NCBI GenBank assembly: GCA_945788205.1
Contig: CALZLE010000432.1
Location: forward strand, 1 to 6,232
DNA length: 6,232 bases
Source: an uncultured Desulfuromonadales bacterium
GTDB lineage: Bacteria; Desulfobacterota; Desulfuromonadia; Desulfuromonadales; Geopsychrobacteraceae
Direction of reading: 5' to 3'
The position numbers and the translations under genes were made by a program. Below are positions 6,232-6,232 of the stretch, in pieces; within the stretch, counting starts at the first letter, position 1; each line of letters starts with the position of its first letter. A model generated the notes under the pieces. The model was not told the DNA's origin. It did not search any database and saw only the letters and a program-made list of their open reading frames with translations.

Positions 6232-6232
6232 C

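Overview
The window is a single tightly packed block of genes, all transcribed from the minus strand, so it reads from right to left. In transcription order it holds: the 3' end of a PilN-like gene; a complete PilO-like gene; a PilP/GspC-like inner-membrane clamp gene; a large lipoprotein secretin (TPR region + N domains + secretin domain + Pro-rich linker + cohesin-like domain); two tandem GspG-type pseudopilins; ftsE; and the 5' part of ftsX, which runs off the window. Junctions are a 2-nt gap, a 4-nt ATGA overlap, 45, about 19, 3, 3 and 40 nt. No convincing promoter or terminator was found inside, so one polycistronic transcript starting beyond position 6232 and continuing past position 1 is the simplest reading. 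No gene-free stretch exceeds 50 bases.

The organism is most likely a Gram-negative deltaproteobacterium of the Desulfuromonadales/Geobacter type (now Desulfobacterota). This is inferred from a mixed machine in which PilN/PilO/PilP-like alignment proteins sit with a GspD-like secretin and GspG-like pseudopilins, from the TPR-secretin-cohesin architecture, and from the moderate GC content judged by eye. From memory, this layout recalls the Geobacter sulfurreducens type II secretion locus containing the pseudopilin OxpG, which is linked to export of a multicopper protein and to Fe(III) oxide reduction. That assignment is by recall, not by a search.

Functionally, PilN-PilO-PilP/GspC would form the inner-membrane alignment platform and its periplasmic link to the outer-membrane secretin. 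The two pseudopilins would build the short periplasmic piston. The ATPase, platform protein and PilM-like partner are not in the window and are expected upstream (beyond 6232). ftsE and ftsX encode the ABC-type regulator of septal peptidoglycan hydrolysis. Their placement 3 nt behind a pseudopilin is the most notable contextual feature, and the cohesin-like C-terminus of the secretin is the most notable protein-level feature. No RNA gene, mobile element, CRISPR array or attachment site was seen.
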